Shown: one piece after another, positions 5,746 to 11,603 of the stretch
Layout: each line of letters begins with the position of its first letter
Position numbering within the stretch: the stretch's first letter is position 1
Assembly (NCBI GenBank): GCA_025356925.1
Contig: JANXQE010000345.1
Span: 1 to 11,603 of the forward strand
DNA from: Limisphaerales bacterium
Lineage (GTDB): Bacteria; Verrucomicrobiota; Verrucomicrobiia; Limisphaerales; UBA8199
Direction of reading: 5' to 3'
Length of the DNA stretch: 11,603 nt
Notes under the pieces: generated by a model
The model's database searches: none
Seen by the model: the letters and a program-made list of their open reading frames with translations, nothing else
Told to the model about the DNA's origin: nothing
Position numbers and translations under genes: made by a program

Positions 5746-7371
5746 CTATCCTTCAACGGCGTCCAAAAACCGGGGAGGACGGCGCGCTCTTGTGGCCTGC
5801 TCAAACCCGAACGCAATGCCTAACAGTTTGGGCTCGCTCCAGGCTCCACCGAAGAAGGAAATCCCCACGGGCAAGCCGTGAACCAGGCCCGCCGGCACAG
5901 TAATGCTAGGATAGCCGGCCACCGCCGCGAGGGTAGTGCTGTCGCCGAGCCCATGGTCACCCAGCACCCAATCCGTCAGGTGCGCCGGGGTGGAGGTCGG
6001 TGCTACAATCGCGTCGAGGTGATGCTCGGTGATGGCAGCATCTATGCCCTCGACACAGGCCAGCCGCCGACAAGTCGCCAGCGCCTCGACATAAGCCTGG
6101 TCTCTCAGCGAGCCTTTGGCTTCGGATTTGAGCAATTCCTCCTGGCCAAAGCACTGCAGTTCCTGTTCACGATGCTCTTCGTTAAAACGAATGATGTCTT
6201 TGAGGGTGCGGACCGGGGCGTTCGAACCCAACGTGGCCAGATAGGCGTTCAGGTCCGCTTTCATTTCATAACGCAAAACCTCAATTTCAGCGGCCTCCAG
6301 TTCCGGGGGTTTGGGGACGGGCACAGGATCGATTAATTCCGCCCCGCAACGCTTCATCTCGAGAAGTGCGAACTCCATTAACTCATCCACTTTCGGGTGA
6401 AAACCGAAGAAATTGCGCGCGATCCCGAGCCGCCTGCCGCGAAGCCCATCGGAATCGAGAAAGCTCGCATAGTCCCGCTGCCCTTTGGCGGAGCTCTGGA
6501 CAGAAGCGGGATCGGCTGGATCGGTCCCCGCCAAAACACCGAGCAAAACTGCCGCGTCGCTAACCGTTCGGGCCATGGGTCCGGCTGTATCCTGGCTATG
6601 GGCGATGGGGATGATGCCAGACCTGCTGACCAGACCCAGGGTGGGTTTGATGCCCACAATCCCGGTGAACGAAGAAGGAGAAAGAATTGACCCGTCGGTC
6701 TCGGTGCCCACGGCAACCGCGCATAAGCTGGCGCTCACCGCCACAGCCGAGCCAGAGCTGGATCCCGAAGGATTGCGATTCAACGCATACGGGTTGCGGG
6801 TTTGCCCGCCCTGCCCGCTCCAGCCGCTGGTCGAGAGGGACCCCCGGAAATTGGCCCACTCGCTGAGATTCGTCTTGCCCAGCAAGACAGCCCCAGCCGC
6901 GCGCAAACGCTCGACCAGGAACGCATCCCGGTTTGGAATCGAGCCCTTGAGCGCCAGGGAGCCGGCGGTCGTCGTCATCCGATCATGCGTATCGATGTTG
7001 GCTTTGATCAAAACGGGGATCCCATGCAACGGACCACGCCGACCTTTGGCCAGTCGTTCCTTGTCCAATTCAGACGCCAGGAGCAGGGCATCCGGGTTCA
7101 ATTCGAGAATTGAGCTGAGCCTGGGACCACGGCGATCAATTGCCTCGATCCGGGCCAGGTACCGCTTCACAAGCGACACCGCTGAAGCCTTTCCCCGGTC
7201 AACCAACTCCTGGAGTTGGGCGATGCTCAGTTCGTCCAACTCGAACGACTTTACACGACGAACTCGCCGCGCGATCGGCGTCCAATCCAAGTCCCTGGAC
7301 ACTGCCGGCGCGGCCAATGCGGCGACCCCACTGATCGCCGTCAGTCGCAGGAAATCTCGTCGCTTCATCAT
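5746..7371 (-). CDS. Tat-exported amidase (amidase-signature family, peptide-amidase-like)
   Basis: 541 residues from ATG 7371; a GTG at 7395 would add eight. The N-terminus MMKRRDFLRLTAISGVAALAAPA is a twin-arginine signal (R4-R5, hydrophobic stretch, Ala-rich end), so the enzyme is probably periplasmic. It shows the amidase-signature Ser-cisSer-Lys triad: Lys123 in GIPVLIKANIDT, cis-Ser about 204 in NPSGSSSGSAVAV, and nucleophile Ser228 in GTETDGSILSP. The following GIVGIKPTLGLVSRSGIIPI and QDTAGPMARTVSDAA, and the end DSTTLAAVAGYPSITVPAG, are closest to bacterial peptide amidases (Stenotrophomonas Pam type), which remove C-terminal amide groups from peptides, rather than to GatA. No GatB/GatC partner is nearby, which agrees. 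Full length. Second gene of the minus-strand block, 97 bp after the MFS stop; no Shine-Dalgarno site. The exact substrate is unknown. Confidence 0.9.
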   Translation of the reverse strand: MMKRRDFLRLTAISGVAALAAPAVSRDLDWTPIARRVRRVKSFELDELSIAQLQELVDRGKASAVSLVKRYLARIEAIDRRGPRLSSILELNPDALLLASELDKERLAKGRRGPLHGIPVLIKANIDTHDRMTTTAGSLALKGSIPNRDAFLVERLRAAGAVLLGKTNLSEWANFRGSLSTSGWSGQGGQTRNPYALNRNPSGSSSGSAVAVSASLCAVAVGTETDGSILSPSSFTGIVGIKPTLGLVSRSGIIPIAHSQDTAGPMARTVSDAAVLLGVLAGTDPADPASVQSSAKGQRDYASFLDSDGLRGRRLGIARNFFGFHPKVDELMEFALLEMKRCGAELIDPVPVPKPPELEAAEIEVLRYEMKADLNAYLATLGSNAPVRTLKDIIRFNEEHREQELQCFGQEELLKSEAKGSLRDQAYVEALATCRRLACVEGIDAAITEHHLDAIVAPTSTPAHLTDWVLGDHGLGDSTTLAAVAGYPSITVPAGLVHGLPVGISFFGGAWSEPKLLGIAFGFEQATRARRPPRFLDAVEG

Positions 7372-7414
7372 TCGGCTTCGGACAGGCTTTACCACGCCGG
7401 CGGCGATTCGGGAA

Positions 7415-7439
7415 GAAGGAAGTTTGCGCGACTTCCTTC
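7415..7439 (-). terminator. Intercistronic hairpin between MFS and amidase genes
   Basis: GAAGGAAGT (7415-7423) and ACTTCCTTC (7431-7439) form a perfect 9-bp stem with loop TTGCGCG. On the minus strand it is followed by only TT then CCC, so it is at best a partial terminator. It lies 30 bases after the MFS stop and 43 before the amidase ATG, and may separate or differentially stabilise the two messages. Confidence 0.4.
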
Positions 7440-7468
7440 GGGCAACCTGGCCCTCAAGCGCTTCGCGG

Positions 7469-8701
7469 TCAGCCAGTGTTCACCGGTAATTCTTCAGCTT
7501 CGGTCCGGCCGGGAACCCTGAGGGCCGACCTGCCGCCCACTTCGCTGGAGATGATCGCAGCCGCCACTATTCCCAAAAGGCCGCAGCTCAACCAAAGGGC
7601 AGTCCGGCTGATAGCGAACAAAAACATGCCCAGGGTCGGCCCGAATACAAAGGCAGCGGCCCAAACCATCCCGTAGGTGCCCATATACAAACCGCGACGG
7701 CTTTCCGGCGCCAGGTCGGCCACGTAAGCGCCGGTCACCGGCATGCTGATCATTTCACCAAACGTAAACAGACAGGTCGTCAGCATCAGTAAGGGCAGCG
7801 TACGTTCCAGCAGATTCGAGGCGAAGCCCAGGCCGATGAGCAGAAAGCCGACGGCAATGACCGGTCGGGCCGGGTATCGTTTGGTGATCGTCGTCAGAGG
7901 CAGTTCGCATAAAACCACCAGCAGACCGTTAAAGGAAATCACGAGCCCATAGGTGGCGGCCGAGAACCCGCTGCGGGTGATTTCCAGGCTCATCGTTGAA
8001 AACACCTGAACGAACACGACGCCGATCACCAGGCAGGCGCACACGACCTGGCGTAAGCGATGATCGTCGCGCAGCACGCGAACGGTTTCCATCAAGCTCC
8101 CCGCCGACCGGGCACCCCGCAGGCCGGTCGGCAAGGCGAACCAGGCCACCAGGCCAAAGAGCACGGAGGTGGCGGCATCACCCAGGAACAGCAACGTGAA
8201 CGATTTTTTAGCTAACAGCCCGGCGGTGGCCGGGCCGAACGCCCAACCGGCATTGAAGCTCATGCGGTAGGCGGCATAAGCCGTCAGACGTTGTCCGGCA
8301 GGGACTAGATCCGCGAGCAACGCGCTGCTCGCAGGCCGGTATAACTCGCCCGTCAAGCCTGCGATCCCGGAGAAAAGGATGATCATCGGCAGGCCGTGTG
8401 CCTGGGAAAGGCAAAGCATGGCTGCCGCGGCCGAGAACATGGATAGCACAATGGTTTTGCGGCGCCCGATTCGGTCGGCAAGGGTGCCCCCCAGCAAACA
8501 GGCACCCAGCGTGCCGATTCCGTAGGCGGCAATCGGCAGCCCGGCTTGCGCCACCGAATAGCCCAACCGTGTCATGTAGATCGCCAGGAACGGAACCACA
8601 AAAGTGCCGAACTTGTTCAGAAAGGTTCCAAAAAACAGAATCCAGGCTCCGCGAGGCAGTGCCCCCAGACTTTCTTTGAGGCTGGCATTTTTCTCATTCA
8701 T
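7469..8701 (-). CDS. Major facilitator superfamily transporter, probable exporter (MdtH-like)
   Basis: 410 residues, hydrophobic throughout with about 12 membrane spans. Motif A, GGTLADRIGRRKT (71-83), lies in the loop between spans 2 and 3. Span 5 carries AGWAFGPATAG (151-161), close to motif C (G-x-x-x-G-P-x-x-G), and a similar FVFGPTLG occurs late in the protein. Motif C is typical of H+-coupled antiporters, so drug or metabolite export is more likely than uptake, but the substrate cannot be read from sequence. ATG 8701 has no Shine-Dalgarno site. An intrinsic terminator ends 39 bases upstream of the start, inside the presumed leader, and a 44-codon frame with tandem Trp codons lies before it. 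Expression is therefore probably controlled by premature termination. The Tat amidase and SGNH genes follow in the same orientation. Confidence 0.9.
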   Translation of the reverse strand: MNEKNASLKESLGALPRGAWILFFGTFLNKFGTFVVPFLAIYMTRLGYSVAQAGLPIAAYGIGTLGACLLGGTLADRIGRRKTIVLSMFSAAAAMLCLSQAHGLPMIILFSGIAGLTGELYRPASSALLADLVPAGQRLTAYAAYRMSFNAGWAFGPATAGLLAKKSFTLLFLGDAATSVLFGLVAWFALPTGLRGARSAGSLMETVRVLRDDHRLRQVVCACLVIGVVFVQVFSTMSLEITRSGFSAATYGLVISFNGLLVVLCELPLTTITKRYPARPVIAVGFLLIGLGFASNLLERTLPLLMLTTCLFTFGEMISMPVTGAYVADLAPESRRGLYMGTYGMVWAAAFVFGPTLGMFLFAISRTALWLSCGLLGIVAAAIISSEVGGRSALRVPGRTEAEELPVNTG

Positions 8702-8739
8702 GGCTCGGGTCGTTTTATCCGCCAGGTGCCGTGGGAAAC

Positions 8740-8770
8740 AAAAAACCCACCGGCCTTTCAGCGGGTGGGT
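8740..8770 (-). terminator. Intrinsic terminator in the leader of the MFS gene (attenuator)
   Basis: Read on the minus strand, ACCCACC (8770-8764) pairs with GGTGGGT (8751-8745), a 7-bp GC-rich stem with a 12-base loop. It is followed at once by TTTTTT (8745-8740), G and TTT. The orientation fits only minus-strand transcription, and the site is 39 bases before the MFS start codon. No full gene lies immediately upstream, so it can only stop the MFS leader transcript, as an attenuator does. Confidence 0.8.
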
Positions 8771-8822
8771 CTCAAAAATCCAGTGGTTACTATCAGCTAT
8801 GGAGATTCAGCAGCCCAACCGC
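8761..8822 (-). promoter_or_regulatory. Possible antiterminator pairing overlapping the attenuator
   Basis: Minus-strand GCGGTTGGG (8822-8814) can pair with CCCACCCGC (8769-8761), eight of nine positions. The second strand includes most of the terminator's 5' arm, so this pairing and the terminator exclude each other. The first strand overlaps the third Trp codon of the leader frame. This is inferred from base complementarity only. Confidence 0.45.
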
Positions 8823-8931
8823 AGGTGTGGCGTGGGACGACATTCGTCACCAGGCGCCACCACGTCATGCGGAGACCGTACGCCTTGGTGTGGCGCGGCT
8901 TCGACGACGTCGGTTGAGGCTTAATCTGCAT
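8797..8931 (-). CDS. Candidate leader peptide with tandem Trp codons
   Basis: A 44-codon frame from ATG 8931 to TAG 8797-8799, starting MQIKPQPTSSKPRHT and carrying the control-like motif MTWWRLVT with Trp24-Trp25, plus Trp39 near the end (TCGWAAESP). A shorter version starts at ATG 8868 (23 codons, Trp3-Trp4). The WWR codons TGG TGG CGC are the same as in the E. coli trp leader, though this may be chance. The stop lies 26 bases before the terminator stem. The two Trp codons sit in the 5' arm of a 14-bp hairpin. No Shine-Dalgarno site precedes either ATG. The predicted start of transcription is only about four bases before ATG 8931, so the long form would be leaderless. It may be a regulatory peptide of the MFS gene, or an accidental frame across a structured leader. 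Confidence 0.4.
   Translation of the reverse strand: MQIKPQPTSSKPRHTKAYGLRMTWWRLVTNVVPRHTCGWAAESP
8825..8863 (-). promoter_or_regulatory. Long hairpin in the MFS leader (attenuator segment 1:2)
   Basis: On the plus strand GTGGCG (8827-8832), TGG (8833-8835) and GACGA (8836-8840) pair with TCGTC (8844-8848), CCA (8850-8852) and CGCCAC (8855-8860). This gives 14 base pairs with a three-base loop and small bulges; two outer pairs are possible. In the minus-strand RNA the 5' arm contains the tandem Trp codons. A stalled ribosome would melt this stem. Confidence 0.6.
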
Positions 8932-8941
8932 TGAACGATCG

Positions 8942-8971
8942 CTAATATGGAACAGTTCACTCTTTAATCAA
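8942..8971 (-). promoter_or_regulatory. Possible sigma70-type promoter of the MFS leader
   Basis: On the minus strand TTGATT (8971-8966) and TATTAG (8947-8942) are separated by 18 bases, each matching four of six consensus positions, in a locally AT-rich stretch. Transcription would start near 8935, giving a leader of about 235 nt before the MFS start codon. Confidence 0.35.
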
Positions 8972-9112
8972 CATATTTCTGCCTTTTCAGAATCAAACCC
9001 ATCGGGCCATGACCGGGGTCAAACCACCAGGAATGAGTGAAGGAAAATAGGGGTTTGCTGTGTATCAGCGGGTGCGACGAGTTCGCCTGCGCGCGTGCTC
9101 TGAACCGGAAAG

Positions 9113-9132
9113 GGCGCCCGCCTCAGGGCGCC
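9113..9132 (-). terminator. Hairpin terminator candidate after the small hypothetical gene
   Basis: GGCGCCC (9113-9119) and GGGCGCC (9126-9132) form a perfect 7-bp GC stem with a six-base loop, 15 bases after the stop of the minus-strand gene. On that strand it is followed by CTTTCC, a short U tract. Position and orientation fit a terminator for that gene. Confidence 0.45.
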
Positions 9133-9147
9133 GTAATGGTGCATGAC

Positions 9148-9537
9148 TTACTCTGACCACACACCGTAGTGGTAACCGTCCACGTGCCGGAAGCCGGGTC
9201 GGAGTTCTGATGGCGGCCCGTCCCAGGCATGATCGGAAATGGGGGCTCCGCTCGGGGGAGTCACCGTGACTTGCGGCTGCCCGCAAGTTGGAGGAACGCC
9301 TTTGGGAGGATTGGCGCCGCCGGAGAAATTGATCGGCGTTAGAGCACCATTGAGCGTCCCGAATCCGATCGCGCACCAGGGCGAACAATTGCATGCCGGA
9401 GGCGGCGGCCACACCTGCACTTCCACCTTGAACTGCGCGGCGGCGTACGAATTGGTCGCCGGCGCGAGGATTTCAATTCCGGCTGTCTCGGTCCGGTTGG
9501 AACCAGTGCCCGAGTTCGTGTACGTGAAGGACTTCAT
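9148..9537 (-). CDS. Small hypothetical protein, Pro- and Cys-containing
   Basis: 129 residues from ATG 9537 to TAA at 9148; a TTG at 9579 would add 14 residues (RVGLAWGTSLIAI), but the ATG leaves a more normal 137-bp divergent gap. Codon use is gene-like, with G or C in most third positions, while the overlapping plus-strand frame reads as a low-quality shadow. No signal peptide or membrane span is seen from the ATG. The middle holds FKVEVQVWPPPPACNCSPWC, a Pro run followed by three closely spaced Cys, and a fourth Cys at PPTCGQ; four Cys could form disulfides or bind a metal, which is speculation. The C-terminus is polar and aromatic (HVDGYHYGVWSE). I do not recognise the family. A perfect 12-bp palindrome overlaps its start codon. 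Confidence 0.55.
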   Translation of the reverse strand: MKSFTYTNSGTGSNRTETAGIEILAPATNSYAAAQFKVEVQVWPPPPACNCSPWCAIGFGTLNGALTPINFSGGANPPKGVPPTCGQPQVTVTPPSGAPISDHAWDGPPSELRPGFRHVDGYHYGVWSE

Positions 9538-9548
9538 GATCGCGATCA
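9537..9548. promoter_or_regulatory. 12-bp perfect palindrome at the start of the divergent hypothetical gene
   Basis: TGATCGCGATCA is fully self-complementary and shares its first base with the start codon of the minus-strand gene. Its place in the divergent spacer (9538-9674) would suit an operator for a dimeric regulator or a methylation-rich site (two GATC). It may also be chance. Confidence 0.3.
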
Positions 9549-9674
9549 AACTGGTTCCCCACGCCAGGCCAACTCTCAAGGGCCACGCCGGTCCTCAAGC
9601 TTGCCGGTTTGTCTTGATCCCAAACGATTCGAATGAGCCTGACAGGTTCTCCACCGAGCGATAACCTGGCAGCA

Positions 9675-11603
9675 ATGGTCCCTTCGCGCATAAAACGTCT
9701 GGCTGCGCTGCTGGTCGTTTTATCGATCTGCTTAACGACGCTTGTGTTTCGGGGCAAGCACAGGGCACTCCGGGCGCCGAAAGTGGCTCGCTCGGAAAGC
9801 TTGATCAGCCCCGAAGTTTTGGCCCAATTTGGCGCCATCGAGACGCGCGAACAGCGGCTCGATGAAACAACCTGGGCGAAAGAACGGCGCGCCGAGGAGT
9901 ACGGCGCCGTGTTCGAGGCGCTCTGGGATGGGCTCAACCGCGCGACCAACAAGTTTGAACTGCTCGCATCGTTTCCAATCGGTGAACTTGTGGTCAGCCA
10001 GTACAGCGCACCGCACAGCCTGGTTCACCAAATTCAGGTGTGGCTGCCGGTTGGACCACGGGCGGCCTGGCGGCAGCGTGAGTGGCAGGAGATCCTGGCG
10101 GACGCGCAGCGGAGCGGCTGGCGACTCGATCATATTGAATTTCGCCAGCGGAGCTTTGATCCCGGCACCGCGACTGAATCCGAGCGGAGCCGATTCTCCT
10201 TCCGCGCTGACGTTGGCAACACCCAAGAGTTGCAACGGGCCACGTTGGAAGGTGATCTCCTCGTGGATTGGGACACATACGCGCCGATTGCCCAGCCGGT
10301 GATTAAACACCTGGACGCCAGCCACGTGACCATTCGCAGCCGCCGCGGGGAGGCCCCGTTTGTGCCGATCCTGACCGAGACAATTCCGCCGCCCGACAAG
10401 TGGCTCTTTATCGATCCACTCATCCTGTACGATTTGGATGGCGATGGATTGTCCGAGATAATTCTGGCGGGCAAGAACCTGGTCTATCGACGCCGGCCCG
10501 ATGGACGATACGAGCCGGGACCACTCTGCAAGTATTCGCCGGGCAAACTCTTGACGGCAATCATCGCGGACTTCGACGGCGACGGTGTCGCGGATCTTTT
10601 GTGTGCCAAGCCCGAAGGGTTGTTCTTGTTCAAGGGTTCGCGTCAAGGGAGTTTCGATGAACCCGGACGGTTGGTGTGGGCGGCGAAGCCACCGCTAACG
10701 TATGGACAGGTTCTGACCTGCGGCGACATCGACGGCGATGGTGATCTGGATCTTTTCCTGGGGCAGTATAAAAGCCCTTATTTCCACGGCCAGATGCCAA
10801 CGCCGTACTACGATGCCGTTGATGGGGATCCGGCGTATCTACTGCTAAACGACGGAAAGGGGAATTTCACCGACGCTACCGAGAGCGCCGGTCTTAAGAA
10901 CAAACGTGGCCGGCGGTCGTATAGCGGCTCGTTCGTGCGGTTGGAAGGAGACCCAAACCTGAGTCTGGTGGTGGTGAGCGATTTCTCCGGGTTGGATGTT
11001 TACCGCAATGACGGCCACGGTCATTTCACGGACATTACCCGGAAGTACGTCCCGGACCCGATGGGCCTTGGCATGGGGCACGCATTCGCCGATTTCAACG
11101 CGGACGGCCGCCTGGACCTGCTGATGATCGGGATGGATTCTCCGGCGGTAGATCGCCTCGAACACCTCAGGCTGTGGCGACCGGGCGCGCGCGCGGATGC
11201 CACATTCAGATCGCGGCTGGCTTGTGGGAACAAGCTGTTGCTGGCCCGTGCCGGAGGAGGCTTCGAGGCATCCGCCTTGAGCGCGTCGATCGCACACTCC
11301 GGTTGGTCCTGGGGTTGTAGCGCGTTCGACTTCGATAATGACGGGTTTCCAGACGCGTACATCGCCAATGGCCAGGAGAGCAGGGCCACCGTCCGCGATT
11401 ATGAAAACGAGTTCTGGTTGCATGATATTTATGTCGCGGCTTCGACCAACGACCGCGCCACGGACCTATACTTTCAGTCTAAATTCACTCGCACCCGCGC
11501 CCGCGGCCAATCCTATGGGGGTTACGACGTGAACCGCCTGTACTTAAACCAGGGCGCGGTCGCCTTTCTGGAAGCCGGTCACTTGCTGGGCGTGGCTCTG
11601 GAA
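9675..11603 (+). CDS. FG-GAP/VCBS-repeat (CRTAC1-like) exported protein, 3' end outside the window
   Basis: The frame is open from ATG 9675 to the last base (643 codons, no stop), so the C-terminus is missing; an in-frame ATG at 9633 would add 14 residues. Residues 1-26 (RIKRLAALLVVLSICLTTLVF) form an uncleaved anchor or a signal peptide. Residues 30-240 are a region of no recognised family. From about 245 come FG-GAP/VCBS blades with Ca-binding D-x-D-x-D-G loops: DLDGDGLSE (253), DFDGDGVAD (299), DIDGDGDLD (351), DFNADGRLD (473) and DFDNDGFPD (552). CRTAC1-like segments LNDGKGNFTDAT (391) and RNDGHGHFTDIT (444) lie between them. Such proteins fold as beta-propellers outside the cell and often end in a UnbV/ASPIC domain, which would lie past the edge. 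The role is probably adhesion or binding; no enzyme motif is seen. No Shine-Dalgarno site. Confidence 0.88.
   Translation, partial: MVPSRIKRLAALLVVLSICLTTLVFRGKHRALRAPKVARSESLISPEVLAQFGAIETREQRLDETTWAKERRAEEYGAVFEALWDGLNRATNKFELLASFPIGELVVSQYSAPHSLVHQIQVWLPVGPRAAWRQREWQEILADAQRSGWRLDHIEFRQRSFDPGTATESERSRFSFRADVGNTQELQRATLEGDLLVDWDTYAPIAQPVIKHLDASHVTIRSRRGEAPFVPILTETIPPPDKWLFIDPLILYDLDGDGLSEIILAGKNLVYRRRPDGRYEPGPLCKYSPGKLLTAIIADFDGDGVADLLCAKPEGLFLFKGSRQGSFDEPGRLVWAAKPPLTYGQVLTCGDIDGDGDLDLFLGQYKSPYFHGQMPTPYYDAVDGDPAYLLLNDGKGNFTDATESAGLKNKRGRRSYSGSFVRLEGDPNLSLVVVSDFSGLDVYRNDGHGHFTDITRKYVPDPMGLGMGHAFADFNADGRLDLLMIGMDSPAVDRLEHLRLWRPGARADATFRSRLACGNKLLLARAGGGFEASALSASIAHSGWSWGCSAFDFDNDGFPDAYIANGQESRATVRDYENEFWLHDIYVAASTNDRATDLYFQSKFTRTRARGQSYGGYDVNRLYLNQGAVAFLEAGHLLGVALE

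Noticed and set aside
6485..7489. A 334-codon open frame on the plus strand
   Set aside because: It is antisense to the amidase, whose catalytic motifs are clear; the plus translation is Arg/Ser/Pro-rich shadow sequence.
8546..8934. Plus-strand frames across the MFS start and leader
   Set aside because: They run through the antisense of the MFS N-terminus and the terminator, and have no ribosome binding site or family features.
8740..8935. T-box or known riboswitch in the MFS leader
   Set aside because: No T-box TGGNACCGCG motif and no recognisable cobalamin, SAM, TPP or other aptamer core could be found, so a peptide-type attenuator fits better.
9239..9664. A plus-strand frame of 141 codons
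   Set aside because: The overlapping minus-strand frame has the better codon pattern, and this frame would overlap the FG-GAP start region.
9732..10646. A 304-codon open frame on the minus strand
   Set aside because: It lies wholly opposite the FG-GAP protein, whose D-x-D-x-D-G repeats prove the plus strand; the minus translation has no family features.

Overview
The window looks like part of a chromosome from a GC-rich, free-living Gram-negative bacterium, most likely of the Verrucomicrobiota/PVC group. This placement is an inference. It rests on the mix of a secreted SGNH hydrolase, an FG-GAP/CRTAC1-type protein, a glycine-rich RRM protein, a RAYT-type transposase remnant and the near absence of Shine-Dalgarno sites. 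No rRNA, tRNA, CRISPR array or intact mobile element was found.

Left part (1-3049): the 3' end of a sulfotransferase-like gene (+), a frameshifted N-terminal remnant of an IS200-like/REP-associated transposase (+), a stand-alone CheY-like response regulator (-), then a glycine-rich RRM RNA-binding protein followed by translation initiation factor IF-1 (both +). A strong intrinsic-terminator hairpin lies between the last two, 16 bases before the infA start. The gap after infA holds two hairpins ending in a U-tract terminator, which could be a small RNA or an mRNA leader.

Middle part (3050-8971): a TPR-like helical-repeat protein with a C-terminal membrane anchor (+) converges on a minus-strand block. 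In transcription order this block is a leader region, an MFS transporter, a Tat-exported amidase of the peptide-amidase type, and a secreted SGNH/GDSL esterase. The three genes are in one orientation with gaps of about 100 bp and may be co-transcribed, although hairpins sit in the gaps.

The most notable structure is the region upstream of the MFS gene (about 8740-8971). It contains a plausible promoter, a 44-codon open frame with a tandem Trp-Trp pair, a 14-bp hairpin whose 5' arm carries the Trp codons, a possible antiterminator pairing, and an intrinsic terminator with a U tract just before the MFS start. This is the layout of a ribosome-controlled transcription attenuator. It is unusual in front of a transporter whose motifs suggest an exporter.

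Right part (9113-11603): a small unrecognised Pro/Cys-containing protein (-) is divergent from a long FG-GAP/VCBS-repeat protein (+) that runs off the right edge with no stop codon in the window.
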